Assembly: GCA_025352695.1 (NCBI GenBank)
Contig: JANXSK010000234.1
Span: forward strand, 1 to 43,869
Length of the DNA stretch: 43,869 nucleotides
Source of the DNA: Ferruginibacter sp.
Lineage (GTDB): Bacteria > Bacteroidota > Bacteroidia > Chitinophagales > Chitinophagaceae
Direction of reading: 5' to 3'
Shown here: positions 26,184 through 35,820 of the stretch, piece after piece
Numbering within the stretch: the first letter of the stretch is position 1
Layout of the letters: each line of letters begins with the position of its first letter
Made by a program: the position numbers and the translations under genes
The notes under the pieces: model-generated
Told to the model about the DNA's origin: nothing
The model's database searches: none
What the model saw: the letters and a program-made list of their open reading frames with translations, nothing else

Positions 26184-28583
26184 TTATGATAATGCAATAT
26201 CCAACACTTGCTGCATCGTTTTTACATAATGAAATTTAGTGCCTTTAATAAATGTAGGATTAATTTCCATTACATCTTTTTCATTTTGCCAGCACATAAT
26301 TATTTCCTTAATACCTGATCGCTTGGCTGCCAATACTTTTTCTTTAATTCCGCCTACTGGTAACACTTGTCCACGTAAAGTTATTTCTCCAGTCATTGCC
26401 AGATATGACTTTATTTTTCGGCCTGTAAATGCACTTGCAAGTGCAGTCATCATAGTAATACCTGCACTTGGCCCATCCTTAGGTACGGCACCTTCCGGCA
26501 CATGGATGTGTATATTTTTTTTATTAAACATTTCAGGATCTATGTTTAATTTTTTTGCGTTTACCTGTAACCAAGTATAAGCGGTGGTAGCACTTTCTTT
26601 CATCACGTTACCAAGGTTTCCGGTCATTTTAAGTTCACCCTTTCCATCGCTTAAACTAATTTCAATAAAAAGAATATCTCCTCCTACATAAGTCCATGCC
26701 AAGCCAACCGCTACGCCAGCCATGTTAGCTGTTTTGTACATTTCATTGTTAAAACGAGGCTTTCCTAAAATTCGTTCCACATCATTACCTGTAAGTGTAG
26801 GCTTTAATTTATTTTTTGTAGCATACTGCATGGCAAGGTTACGCATTACGGCGGCAAGTTGCCTGTCAAGATCACGAACGCCGCTTTCACGGGTATAATC
26901 TTCAATTATTTTTTCAATTACCTTATCGCTTGCTTTAATATTTACATTCTTTAATCCATGCGCCTCTTGTTGCTTGGGTATAAGGTGTTGTTTGGCAATT
27001 TCAATCTTTTCTTCAACGGCATAACCACTTAGGTCAATAATTTCCAATCTATCCCTTAAAGCAGGCTGAATATTATTGATATTGTTGGCGGTTGCAATAA
27101 ATAATACTTTGCTTAAATCATATTCGAGCTCCAGGTAATTATCATAAAATGTATTATTTTGTTCTGGGTCTAAAACTTCCAACAGAGCAGAGGAAGGATC
27201 TCCACGCTGGTCGTTGCCTACTTTATCAATCTCATCCAGTATCATTACAGGATTGCTGCTCTTAATTTTACGGATAGATTGAATAATTCTTCCTGGCATG
27301 GCGCCAATATATGTTTTTCGATGACCACGTATTTCACTTTCATCATGCAAGCCACCCAAACTAACTCTTACATATTTTCGAGCAATAGCATGAGCGATAC
27401 TTTTACCCAAACTTGTTTTACCAATACCCGGAGGACCTATAAAACAAAGAATGGGGCTCTTCATATCGCCTTTTAACTTTAAAACTGCTAAGTATTCAAG
27501 TATTCTTTCTTTTATTTTATGCATGCCGTAATGATCCCGGTCTAGTACTTTTCTTGCTTTTTTAAGGTCATAGCTATCTGGTGTGTAATCCTCCCAGGGA
27601 AGATCAAGCATAAGATCCAGGTGATTGTAAACCACAGAATAATCTGGGGTGCTGGGATGCATACGCTCAAGTTTTTCTGCACCCTTAATAAACATTTCTT
27701 TTGCAGAGACGGGCCATTTTTTAGTCTCCGCTTTTTTCAACATTTCTTTTACTTCCGCAACATTATCGCCACCTAATTCTTCTTTAATGGCTTTCATTTG
27801 CTGTTGCAGAAAATATTCTTTTTGCTGCTTATCAAGTTCGGCCCTTGTTTTATTGGTAAGTTTATTTTTTAATTCTGTATACTGCAACTCAGTTTGCATT
27901 AGGTTCATCAGCAATTCTGCCCTGGCCTTAATATTGTTGATTACTAAAAGCCGCTGCTTGTCTTTGATATCGCTGTTTAAATTGCTGCTTACAAAATGAA
28001 TCAAAAAAGAAGGGTTCTCAATATTTTTTAAAATAATTGCTGCCTCGCTTGGTAAATTTGGAGAAATACTGATTATCTGCGAAGCAAGATCTTTTATACT
28101 GCCCACCATGGCATCAAAATCATTGTCATCTTTTAAAACCTCTTCATCAAGTGGCTTAATTTTTGCCTTAAAGTAAGGGTCTTCACTTGTTATTGCTTCA
28201 ACTTTAAATCGCTTTTTTCCTTGAATAATAATGGTAGTGCCTCCATCAGGCATTTTTATGAGTTTGGCTATTTTTGCAATGGTGCCAATTTCTTCTAAAT
28301 CATTTATGGTTGGTTCTTCAACACTACTGTCTTTTTGCGCTATAACACCTATCAATTTGTCAGCCTTGTAAGCATCATTCACCGCTTTTATGCTTTTATC
28401 ACGTCCTACAGTAATTGGCAAAACCACACCTGGAAAAAGCACCGTATTGCGCAAAGGTAAAAGGGGTAATTCATCTGGAGTTGGCTGTGTATCGTTGTCT
28501 TCACTTACATCTTCATCTAATGGAATCATTGGCATAAACTCCATTTCATCTTCCATTCCGGGTATAAAAAACTTATTATTCAT
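26184..28583 (-). CDS. lon: ATP-dependent Lon protease (LonA)
   Basis: A cytosolic AAA+ serine protease that degrades misfolded and regulatory proteins. It is 799 residues, normal for LonA. The N-terminal substrate domain (about 40-230) is followed by the AAA+ module with Walker A GPPGIGKTSLGKS (near residue 384), Walker B VMILDEIDKVG, and the proteolytic domain with catalytic Ser in PKDGPSAGITMMTA (near 703) and Lys in GGIKEKVLAAKRSGI (near 746). The catalytic residues are present. No HAIR or CIRCE heat-shock element is obvious in the AT-rich region upstream. It ends with a strong terminator and looks monocistronic. Confidence 0.97.
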   Translation of the reverse strand: MNNKFFIPGMEDEMEFMPMIPLDEDVSEDNDTQPTPDELPLLPLRNTVLFPGVVLPITVGRDKSIKAVNDAYKADKLIGVIAQKDSSVEEPTINDLEEIGTIAKIAKLIKMPDGGTTIIIQGKKRFKVEAITSEDPYFKAKIKPLDEEVLKDDNDFDAMVGSIKDLASQIISISPNLPSEAAIILKNIENPSFLIHFVSSNLNSDIKDKQRLLVINNIKARAELLMNLMQTELQYTELKNKLTNKTRAELDKQQKEYFLQQQMKAIKEELGGDNVAEVKEMLKKAETKKWPVSAKEMFIKGAEKLERMHPSTPDYSVVYNHLDLMLDLPWEDYTPDSYDLKKARKVLDRDHYGMHKIKERILEYLAVLKLKGDMKSPILCFIGPPGIGKTSLGKSIAHAIARKYVRVSLGGLHDESEIRGHRKTYIGAMPGRIIQSIRKIKSSNPVMILDEIDKVGNDQRGDPSSALLEVLDPEQNNTFYDNYLELEYDLSKVLFIATANNINNIQPALRDRLEIIDLSGYAVEEKIEIAKQHLIPKQQEAHGLKNVNIKASDKVIEKIIEDYTRESGVRDLDRQLAAVMRNLAMQYATKNKLKPTLTGNDVERILGKPRFNNEMYKTANMAGVAVGLAWTYVGGDILFIEISLSDGKGELKMTGNLGNVMKESATTAYTWLQVNAKKLNIDPEMFNKKNIHIHVPEGAVPKDGPSAGITMMTALASAFTGRKIKSYLAMTGEITLRGQVLPVGGIKEKVLAAKRSGIKEIIMCWQNEKDVMEINPTFIKGTKFHYVKTMQQVLDIALS

Positions 28584-28879
28584 AATTTATTAATATGTAG
28601 TCAAAATGACAAAATTTAAATAGAATGCTTTAAATATTCATAGCCTGCTTACATTGTCAACATTAATGCCGAAAGGATAAATCGGTATTTAACATGCTTC
28701 TAAATATGCCCATTTTGTTTATTTAGGAAGTATTTTACTTAACTATGTTAAATGTAAATTGTAATACTTAGGTAACGAATGTAAAAGCGAAAACGATATC
28801 AAAAGATTTTAAGTTGTATAAAATAAAAAATAATAGGCTAATTAATATCTGTATAAATAGGGGCTATCTTCGCAATAAT

Positions 28880-30298
28880 ATGTGTATCCATTATGCTGAT
28901 AAAGAGTTATTGATTTTAAATAAAATTGCTACTGCGGCAGGTAAAATGCAAGTGTCCTGTTTTTTAATTGGAGGTTTTGTTAGAGATTCAATTATTGGTA
29001 GAAATACAAAGGATATTGATATTGTTTGCATTGGCGATGGTATTGCCCTGGCGCATAAAGTAGCTGAAGAATTTACTCCAGTGCCGGGAGTTAACTATTT
29101 TAAAAATTTTGGTACTGCCCAGATAAAAGTACAGGATATTGACATTGAATTTGTAGGCGCAAGAAAGGAGAGCTATACGTACGATAGTCGCAAACCCAAA
29201 GTTGAATCTGGCACGCTGGAAGACGACCAGGATAGGAGAGATTTTACCATCAACGCACTTGCTATAAGTCTCAATAAGGAAAATTTCGGCGAGTTGATAG
29301 ACCCTTGTAATGGGGTGCATGATATTACAAAAAAAATAATAAGAACACCCTTACCTCCAGTGCAAACTTTTAGCGATGATCCTTTGCGTATGCTCAGGGC
29401 TATTCGTTTTGCCAATCAATTGAATTTTACTATTGAGGAAAAAACATTTGAAGCTATTATTGAGAATAAGGAACGGATAAAAATTGTAAGTGGCGAACGG
29501 ATTGCAGATGAATTGAATAAAATACTGTTGTGTAAAAAGCCTTCTATAGGATTTGATTTATTGTATAAGAGCGGTTTACTTAAAATTATTTTTCCACAAA
29601 TGGTAGAGCTTGCAGGAGCGGAGTATATTGATGGCAAAGGGCATAAAGATAATTTTTACCACACTTTACAGGTTGTAGACAATATTGCTGAAAATACCAA
29701 TAATCTCTGGCTTCGCTGGGCAGCGGTATTGCATGATATTGCGAAACCGGTAACAAAGAAATTCGAGGAAGGCCATGGCTGGACGTTTCACGGGCATGAG
29801 GCAGTGGGAGGAAGGATGGTGCCAAAAATTTTTGCCAAACTAAAGTTGCCTCAAAACGACAAAATGAGGTTTGTGCGAAAGTTGGTGGAACTTCATTTAA
29901 GGCCAATTGGTTTAACAAAGGAAAATATTACAGACTCTGCCATCCGCCGATTGCTTTTTGATGCAGGAAAAGATTTTGATGCATTGATGACCCTTTGTAG
30001 TGCTGATATTACAAGTAAGAATAAACAAAAAGTGCAGCGCTATCTTGACAATTTTGAGCTAGTGCGTAAAAGGTGTGCTGAGGTGGAGGCAAGTGATCAG
30101 TTGCGCAATTGGCAACCCCCAATAACTGGAGAAGTAATTATGCAAACATTTAACCTTCCGCCAGGCAGGGTTGTAGGTGATTTAAAAAATATCATTCGGG
30201 AAGCTATTTTAGAAGGTGAAATACCTGGTGACTATGATGCAGCTTTTGCTTTTATGGTACAAAAAGCAGCAGTACTCGGTATTTTGGCTAAGCAATGA
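28880..30298 (+). CDS. cca: tRNA nucleotidyltransferase-like protein with HD domain (CCA-adding family)
   Basis: Adds or repairs the 3' CCA end of tRNA, or is a close relative of that enzyme. From ATG at 28880 it is 472 residues. The class II nucleotidyltransferase motif GGFVRD (31-36) with the metal-binding pair in DIDIV (D45, D47), the RRDFTINALA segment and the DDPLRMLRAIRFANQ segment are intact. The C-terminal half has an HD phosphohydrolase domain (VLHDIAKPVTKKF and HGHEAVGG). An upstream TTG would add 22 residues with no family character, and a TATCTTCG box lies 7 bases before the chosen ATG, so the shorter start is preferred. In Bacteroidota this enzyme carries the HD domain. It is followed by the pRiA4b-like gene on the same strand. 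Confidence 0.9.
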   Translation: MCIHYADKELLILNKIATAAGKMQVSCFLIGGFVRDSIIGRNTKDIDIVCIGDGIALAHKVAEEFTPVPGVNYFKNFGTAQIKVQDIDIEFVGARKESYTYDSRKPKVESGTLEDDQDRRDFTINALAISLNKENFGELIDPCNGVHDITKKIIRTPLPPVQTFSDDPLRMLRAIRFANQLNFTIEEKTFEAIIENKERIKIVSGERIADELNKILLCKKPSIGFDLLYKSGLLKIIFPQMVELAGAEYIDGKGHKDNFYHTLQVVDNIAENTNNLWLRWAAVLHDIAKPVTKKFEEGHGWTFHGHEAVGGRMVPKIFAKLKLPQNDKMRFVRKLVELHLRPIGLTKENITDSAIRRLLFDAGKDFDALMTLCSADITSKNKQKVQRYLDNFELVRKRCAEVEASDQLRNWQPPITGEVIMQTFNLPPGRVVGDLKNIIREAILEGEIPGDYDAAFAFMVQKAAVLGILAKQ

Positions 30299-30340
30299 TT
30301 TATTATTAATTATTCCATTATCAATTCTTATTTTTACAAT

Positions 30341-30919
30341 ATGGCAATTTTACGTTTTAGAATTTATTGGGAAGATGACGAGAGTATATACAGAGATGTG
30401 GTTATAAAACATACTCAGAATTTTGTAGATCTGCACCTGTGCATATTAAAAAGTTTTGAGTTTGATAGTAAACACAAAGCAACTTTTTACCGAAGCAATG
30501 ATAGCTGGCTTAGGGGAAGGGAAATTTCTCTGGAAAAATATGATGATAAAGTTTACAAGGTTGATCCTTTAATAATGAACAATGTAACGATGGGGTCAGA
30601 GGTAAAAGATCCAAATCAAAAATTTATCTATGTATATGACTTCAATAAATTCTGGACTTTTATGGTGGAACTTATTAATGTTGAAAAGGAAGAAAATAAA
30701 AAATTAACCTATCCTGTTTGTATCCGAACTGAAGGTATTGCACCCTCACAATATGGTACTAAAGGCTTGATAGATAAGCGGCTTGCTGAGGTAGAAGAAA
30801 AATACGATTTGAACGCTGCTGCTATGTTGGAAGGTTTTAGTGAAGAAGATGAAGATGGAAATATAACAGAAAGCAATGAAGAACAGGTAACTGATGAAGA
30901 GACACAGGAAGATTTCTAG
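30341..30919 (+). CDS. Plasmid pRiA4b ORF-3-like (IS1096 passenger TnpR-type) protein
   Basis: A 192-residue acidic cytosolic protein. The N-terminal stretch LRFRIYWEDDESIYRDVVI and the LHLCILKSFEFDSKHKATF segment match the pRiA4b ORF-3 family, found widely in bacteria as single genes as well as on mobile elements. The last 35 residues are almost all Glu/Asp/Asn/Thr and probably disordered. The family has no established function, and the TnpR-like name does not show transposition activity here. A TATTTTTA box ends 4 bases before the ATG, so the message could be leaderless. No transposon ends are seen around it, and cca, this gene and miaA run in the same direction, so a core-gene role is plausible. 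Confidence 0.78.
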   Translation: MAILRFRIYWEDDESIYRDVVIKHTQNFVDLHLCILKSFEFDSKHKATFYRSNDSWLRGREISLEKYDDKVYKVDPLIMNNVTMGSEVKDPNQKFIYVYDFNKFWTFMVELINVEKEENKKLTYPVCIRTEGIAPSQYGTKGLIDKRLAEVEEKYDLNAAAMLEGFSEEDEDGNITESNEEQVTDEETQEDF

Positions 30920-31079
30920 TTTAAATGGTAAATTTTAATTAACAATCAGGAAAGAAATAAAACGTAATTTTTATCCTTATATCACTGCTATTTTTTAAAA
31001 GCCTTCAACATTTTCATAAAACTGTGTACAAAAATTTATACTTATCCGCTAGTATAAAATTAGATAGTGGGTTGAATTT

Positions 31080-31097
31080 TGGATAAAATATTATCCA
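31080..31097. promoter_or_regulatory. Perfect palindrome upstream of miaA
   Basis: TGGATAA-AATA-TTATCCA, a seven-pair perfect inverted repeat without a T-run, 64 bases before the miaA start. Further ATCC-containing pieces (TTATCC near 31042, ATCCGATAG near 31105) surround it. It could be an operator or an RNA hairpin. No known consensus is recognised. Confidence 0.3.
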
Positions 31098-31160
31098 GTA
31101 TCATCCGATAGATTCGAATTAAAAAACTATCATTTTCCCTGCCTGAGAAATATATCGATT

Positions 31161-32057
31161 ATGAAAAAGACTTGTATTATAATTGTTGGTCCAACGGCTG
31201 TTGGTAAAACAGCCATTGCCATTCAGTTGGCTCAACATTTCTCTACCGAAATAATATCTGGAGATAGCCGACAGTGTTTTAAAGAATTAAATATTGGTGT
31301 TGCAAAGCCTTCGGCAGATGAATTGCAACAGGTAAAGCATTATTTCATCAACTCCCATTCAATAAAAGAAATAGTAAATGCTGCAATTTTTGAACAGTAT
31401 GCTTTGGAAAAGGTAAAGCATATTTTTTTAAAACACGATATTGCTGTAATGGTTGGAGGCACAGGCTTGTATGTAAAAACATTTGCAGATGGTATTGATG
31501 AAGTACCTGTAATTAAACCTGAGATACGTGAACAAATTATTGCTGATTATGAGTGGGAGGGTTTGGTATGGTTACAAAAAGAAGTAGAAAAAATGGATCC
31601 GCTTTATTATGAAAAGGGAGAAATTAAAAACCCTCAACGATTAATGAGAGCGCTTGAAGTAAAATTATCTACTGGTAAATCTATCGTTGAGTTTCAAACA
31701 CAGCAAAAGTGCAACAGAGATTTTAATATTATAAAAATTGGTATTGAAATGCCAAGAGAAAATCTCCTTAAAAGAATCAACAGCAGGGTAGAAGCTATGA
31801 TGCAAAATGGATTTTTGGAAGAGGTTAAAACCCTTGAAAAATATAAGGATCTGAATGCTTTACAAACAGTGGGTTACAGAGAACTATTCGGTCATATTAT
31901 TGGCGATCTCTCTTTGCAGGATGCTACTGAAGCTATTAAAATCAATACCCGCCAATATGCCAAAAGGCAAATAACTTGGTTTAAAAAAGATGAAGCGATC
32001 AAATGGTGTAGTGCTGATTTTGAAATAATATTGAATGTAATAACATCCACTTTATAA
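31161..32057 (+). CDS. miaA: tRNA dimethylallyltransferase
   Basis: Transfers a dimethylallyl group to N6 of adenosine 37 in tRNAs that read codons starting with U. It is 298 residues, the family norm. The P-loop GPTAVGKT (10-17) and the switch-like GDSRQCFKELNIGVAKPS segment are intact, followed by MVGGTGLYVKTFADG and the C-terminal GYRELFGHIIG and TRQYAKRQITWFK segments. It stands alone, in front of a 430-base intergenic region. Confidence 0.96.
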   Translation: MKKTCIIIVGPTAVGKTAIAIQLAQHFSTEIISGDSRQCFKELNIGVAKPSADELQQVKHYFINSHSIKEIVNAAIFEQYALEKVKHIFLKHDIAVMVGGTGLYVKTFADGIDEVPVIKPEIREQIIADYEWEGLVWLQKEVEKMDPLYYEKGEIKNPQRLMRALEVKLSTGKSIVEFQTQQKCNRDFNIIKIGIEMPRENLLKRINSRVEAMMQNGFLEEVKTLEKYKDLNALQTVGYRELFGHIIGDLSLQDATEAIKINTRQYAKRQITWFKKDEAIKWCSADFEIILNVITSTL

Positions 32058-32490
32058 ATAACTATTGCTAAATAATAAATAAAAATTAATTTATCAAATA
32101 AGATCATCTTAATAAAGAAATTGAATATAGTTAATCAAATTTATTTGAAAGTAAATTAAATAGTCTAGATACTTTACTACAATAAATAATAGGAAACCTC
32201 TACATTTTATATTAACACATATTTTAATCTTCGCTTAAATAATCTTTTAATTTTTATAAGTTGGTGCAATTAAAATGTAGAAAATATAGTTATAAGCAAA
32301 GTTAAATGGAATCATCAAAACTCCATTTACAGCTAGAACAATGAATTTAAATTCAATCAATTTTATCTATCAAATATATTTTTTTAATCCGCTTCTTGAA
32401 GTAATATGATTTGACCACAATAAATAAACGTATCATAAATTTTAAAAATTAAAGCTGTGTTCCACAAGTAATTGTAAAATCTACAATAGC
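32058..32490. other. AT-rich intergenic region before the sensor kinase
   Basis: About 430 very AT-rich bases without a gene. It holds an 11-base inverted repeat with a 61-base spacing (32199-32281) and a 22-codon frame from 32341 to 32409 with no supporting features. I find no standard -7 box close to the kinase start and no terminator after miaA. Confidence 0.45.
32199..32281. repeat. Spaced inverted repeat TCTACATTTTA / TAAAATGTAGA
   Basis: Perfect 11-base arms at 32199-32209 and 32271-32281, separated by 61 AT-rich bases. The arms could pair in RNA to close a large loop or form paired binding sites. In such AT-rich DNA a chance match is possible. Confidence 0.35.
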
Positions 32491-35400
32491 ATGAAAAGTT
32501 TGTATCCAATATTTTACCTGATTTTGCAAGCCTGCTTTTTTTTTGTTTATCCGCAAGCCCATAATATTAATTTTGACCACATAGGAATTGCTGATGGACT
32601 TTCTCAAAGTAATGTAGAATGTATCATACAGGATAGTCGTGGTTTTATGTGGTTTGGAACCTGGCAGGGGTTAAATAAATATGATGGGTATAAAATGAAA
32701 GTTTATAAAAATGATCGCAATAATAAAACCAGTATTAGTCAAAATTATATCAATGCCATTGTAGAGGGAAAAAATGGAGAACTTTGGATTGCAACTGATG
32801 GAGGAGGTTTAAACCGTTTTGATCGGAATAAAGAAATTTTTATTAGTTACAGGCATGATTCTAAAAAAACAAATAGTTTAGTAAGTGATTTAATTAATCA
32901 TGTAATTATTGATTTTTTTGGAAAGTTATGGATTGGTACTGATCAAGGTATAGATAGGTTTGATCCTGTTAAAAATACGTTTGATCATTTTTATTTTGAC
33001 TTACAAGATAAAAATAGCTTAAGTGATAATTATATAAAATATATTTTTGAAGATAGCAGACATAATCTATGGATAGGAACCAGGAAAGGCGGGATTAATT
33101 TATTAAATAGAAAAACCAATACTTTTCGACGCTTTCAACATGATAAAAATAATAGTACATCAATCGGCAGCGATAATATTTATGCCATATTTGAAGATAG
33201 TAAAAAACGGTTGTGGGTAGGTACAGATGGTGCAGGGCTAGAATTATTGGATCTTAATAAAGGCTCTTTTACTCATTTTAAAAATGATGAAAATAACGCC
33301 AATTCTTTATCCGGAAATACTGTGCTTGCAATTAATGAAGATGCCGATAATAATTTATGGGTTAGTACTGAAAATGGAGGAATATGTATTTTTAATTATA
33401 CTGCAGGTATATTTAAAACATATAAAAATGATGAAGTTGATAAGTCGAGTATAAGCAGTAATTCGATTTATGATATTTATAGGGATGTTAAAAAAAACAT
33501 GTGGTTGGCTAATTTTGCAGGTGGGGTAGATTTTGCAAACAGGGATAAAATTACATTTGCCCATTTTAAGCATACGATGCTTAAAAACAGCCTTAGTAAC
33601 AATAATATTTTGAGGATGTTTGAAGATTCAAAAAAAAATATTTGGGTAGGTACAGACGGCGGGGGCCTAAATTTATTTGATCCTACAAGTGGAAATTTTA
33701 CACATTTTCGACACCAGAAAAATAATCCGCAGAGTATTTGCAGTGATTATGTATTATCATTATGTGAAGATGGAAAAGGAAATATTATAATTGGAAGCTG
33801 GGCAGATGGCATGACTATTTTTAACCCAGAAAAAAACACCTACAGGCACTTGCGGAATAATCCTGCAAATCTTGGTAGCCTGAGCAATAATAACGTGTGG
33901 AATATAATAAAAGATAGAGATAATAATATTTGGGTAGGTACATTGGGTGGAGGCCTAGATATGTTAAACCCAGACGGAAATTCTTTTACACATTACCCAC
34001 AAAGCGAGAATGAAAGCAATAGTATATCTAGCAATGATCTAATTAGTTTGTTTGAAGATAGTGATGGTGATCTTTGGATTGGAACAGGAGGAAAAGGCCT
34101 CAATCGATTTAATAAAAAATCGAAAACTTTTACTCGTTTTATTCAGGATAGCACTAAAAATAGTATTTATGATAATTATATAAATTCTATCTGCGAAGAC
34201 AGCTATAAAAATTTATGGATAGGTACGCGGGCAGGTTTAAATAAATATAATAAAGCAGCAAACATATTTACTCATTTTACAATGGCAGAGGGCCTGCCTG
34301 GTAATTCAATTTGCGGAGTGTTGGAAGATAGACAAAAAAATCTTTGGATAAGCACAAACAAAGGAATTTCGCATTATAACCCATTAACCAATACATTTAA
34401 AAATTTTGGAGTTTCAGACGGATTACAATCAAATGAATTTATAAATGGAAGTTATTGTAAAAGTATATCTGGCATGATGTATTTTGGCGGAAGCAATGGA
34501 TTTAATCAGTTTTTTCCTGACAGTATTAAAATTATTCCTTTTGATCCACCATTGGTTTTTACCAATTTTCAAATCTTCAATAAGGACGTAGCTATTTCAA
34601 CTAATGAAAATTCCTCATCACCTTTAAAAAAAAGTATAACAGAAACATCAACAATTGCTCTTCCTTATACAAATTCAGTTTTTTCTTTTGAGTTTGCCAC
34701 ACTAAACTATACGCATCCTGAAAAAAAGCATTACGCATACATGCTGGAAGGTTTTGAAAAGGATTGGGATGAAGTTGGTACAACACATACTGCCACTTAC
34801 ACAAACTTAGACCCCGGCAGATATATTTTTAAAGTAAAAGGATTAAATAACGATGGAAAATGGTCAGCAGAGATACTAAGAATGGAGGTAATTATTAATC
34901 CACCATTTTGGTTAACCTGGTGGTTTAAATTGGGTATTTTTATGACTGTTGTTGCAATTTTGATATTAATTTATAATATTAGAGTTAAAACAATTAAAGC
35001 GCAAAGCGAAAAATTGCAACTGAAAGTGAATAAGCAAACAAAACAATTATTGCTTTCTGCGCAGGAAGAATACAGGGCACGAAAAGAAGCGGAAAATGCC
35101 CGGATTGAAATTGAGCAGGTTAATAAGCAGTTAAAAATTACCAATAAAGAATTAGAGCAATTTGTATATGTGGCCTCGCATGATTTACAGGAACCGTTGC
35201 GTACTACAATAAGTTTTGTAGAATTATTGCAACGACAATACCTTGGAAAGCTGGATGAAAAGGCAGATAAGTATCTTAATTTTATTTTTGATGCATCTAA
35301 AAGGATGAAAATTCTTATAACAGATTTGCTTGATTTTTCAAGGATAGGCAGCAAAGCAGAAATTGAAAAGGTTGACTGTAATTTAGTTTTCAATAACGTT

Positions 35401-35820
35401 ATGGCTGATATTTTGGCATTACGACTAGAATCTGGAGCGTTAATTCAGTCAGCCCAATTACCTATTATTGATGGCTATCCAACAGAAATAAATCTGCTAT
35501 TTCAAAACCTTATGATTAATGCAATAAAATTTCGCAGATTAAATGTATGTCCAAAAATAAACATAAATGCTTACAAAAAGGGAGACTATTGGGAATTTGC
35601 TGTTAGTGACAATGGTATTGGGATTGCACAAGAATATATGGAGCGAATATTTGATATTTTTCAACGCTTGCATACACGTGCAGAATATGAAGGTTCAGGT
35701 ATAGGATTAGCTCATTGCAAAAAAATTGTTGAATTACATCAAGGGAAAATATGGGTCCAATCTGAAATAGGAAAAGGAAGTATTTTTTATTTTACCATAA
35801 ACGAAAAAAATATTGGATGA
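32491..35820 (+). CDS. Propeller-sensor histidine kinase (Reg_prop, Y_Y_Y, HisKA, HATPase_c)
   Basis: A 1109-residue membrane sensor kinase. A signal peptide or anchor (about 1-22) leads into about 14 Reg_prop propeller blades of some 48 residues each, marked by recurring LWIGT/IWVGT plus GGGLNxFD motifs (residues about 35-680). A Y_Y_Y domain follows (YMLEGFEKDWDEVGTTHT, about 750-800), then one transmembrane helix (about 815-832), a coiled-coil linker, a HisKA domain with the phosphorylated His in ASHDLQEPLR (H897) and an ATPase domain with NAIKF, DNGIGIA and GSGIGLA boxes. Unlike the hybrid kinases of this order, it lacks a receiver and an AraC-type HTH at the C-terminus; these jobs probably fall to the adjacent response regulator, which overlaps it by 4 bases. 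Propeller sensors often detect carbohydrates. Confidence 0.93.
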   Translation: MKSLYPIFYLILQACFFFVYPQAHNINFDHIGIADGLSQSNVECIIQDSRGFMWFGTWQGLNKYDGYKMKVYKNDRNNKTSISQNYINAIVEGKNGELWIATDGGGLNRFDRNKEIFISYRHDSKKTNSLVSDLINHVIIDFFGKLWIGTDQGIDRFDPVKNTFDHFYFDLQDKNSLSDNYIKYIFEDSRHNLWIGTRKGGINLLNRKTNTFRRFQHDKNNSTSIGSDNIYAIFEDSKKRLWVGTDGAGLELLDLNKGSFTHFKNDENNANSLSGNTVLAINEDADNNLWVSTENGGICIFNYTAGIFKTYKNDEVDKSSISSNSIYDIYRDVKKNMWLANFAGGVDFANRDKITFAHFKHTMLKNSLSNNNILRMFEDSKKNIWVGTDGGGLNLFDPTSGNFTHFRHQKNNPQSICSDYVLSLCEDGKGNIIIGSWADGMTIFNPEKNTYRHLRNNPANLGSLSNNNVWNIIKDRDNNIWVGTLGGGLDMLNPDGNSFTHYPQSENESNSISSNDLISLFEDSDGDLWIGTGGKGLNRFNKKSKTFTRFIQDSTKNSIYDNYINSICEDSYKNLWIGTRAGLNKYNKAANIFTHFTMAEGLPGNSICGVLEDRQKNLWISTNKGISHYNPLTNTFKNFGVSDGLQSNEFINGSYCKSISGMMYFGGSNGFNQFFPDSIKIIPFDPPLVFTNFQIFNKDVAISTNENSSSPLKKSITETSTIALPYTNSVFSFEFATLNYTHPEKKHYAYMLEGFEKDWDEVGTTHTATYTNLDPGRYIFKVKGLNNDGKWSAEILRMEVIINPPFWLTWWFKLGIFMTVVAILILIYNIRVKTIKAQSEKLQLKVNKQTKQLLLSAQEEYRARKEAENARIEIEQVNKQLKITNKELEQFVYVASHDLQEPLRTTISFVELLQRQYLGKLDEKADKYLNFIFDASKRMKILITDLLDFSRIGSKAEIEKVDCNLVFNNVMADILALRLESGALIQSAQLPIIDGYPTEINLLFQNLMINAIKFRRLNVCPKININAYKKGDYWEFAVSDNGIGIAQEYMERIFDIFQRLHTRAEYEGSGIGLAHCKKIVELHQGKIWVQSEIGKGSIFYFTINEKNIG

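Noticed and set aside
32600..34520. Regularly spaced similar segments, possibly a DNA repeat array
   Set aside because: They are protein-level propeller blades of the sensor kinase; DNA identity between copies is low, so it is neither CRISPR nor a recombinational repeat.
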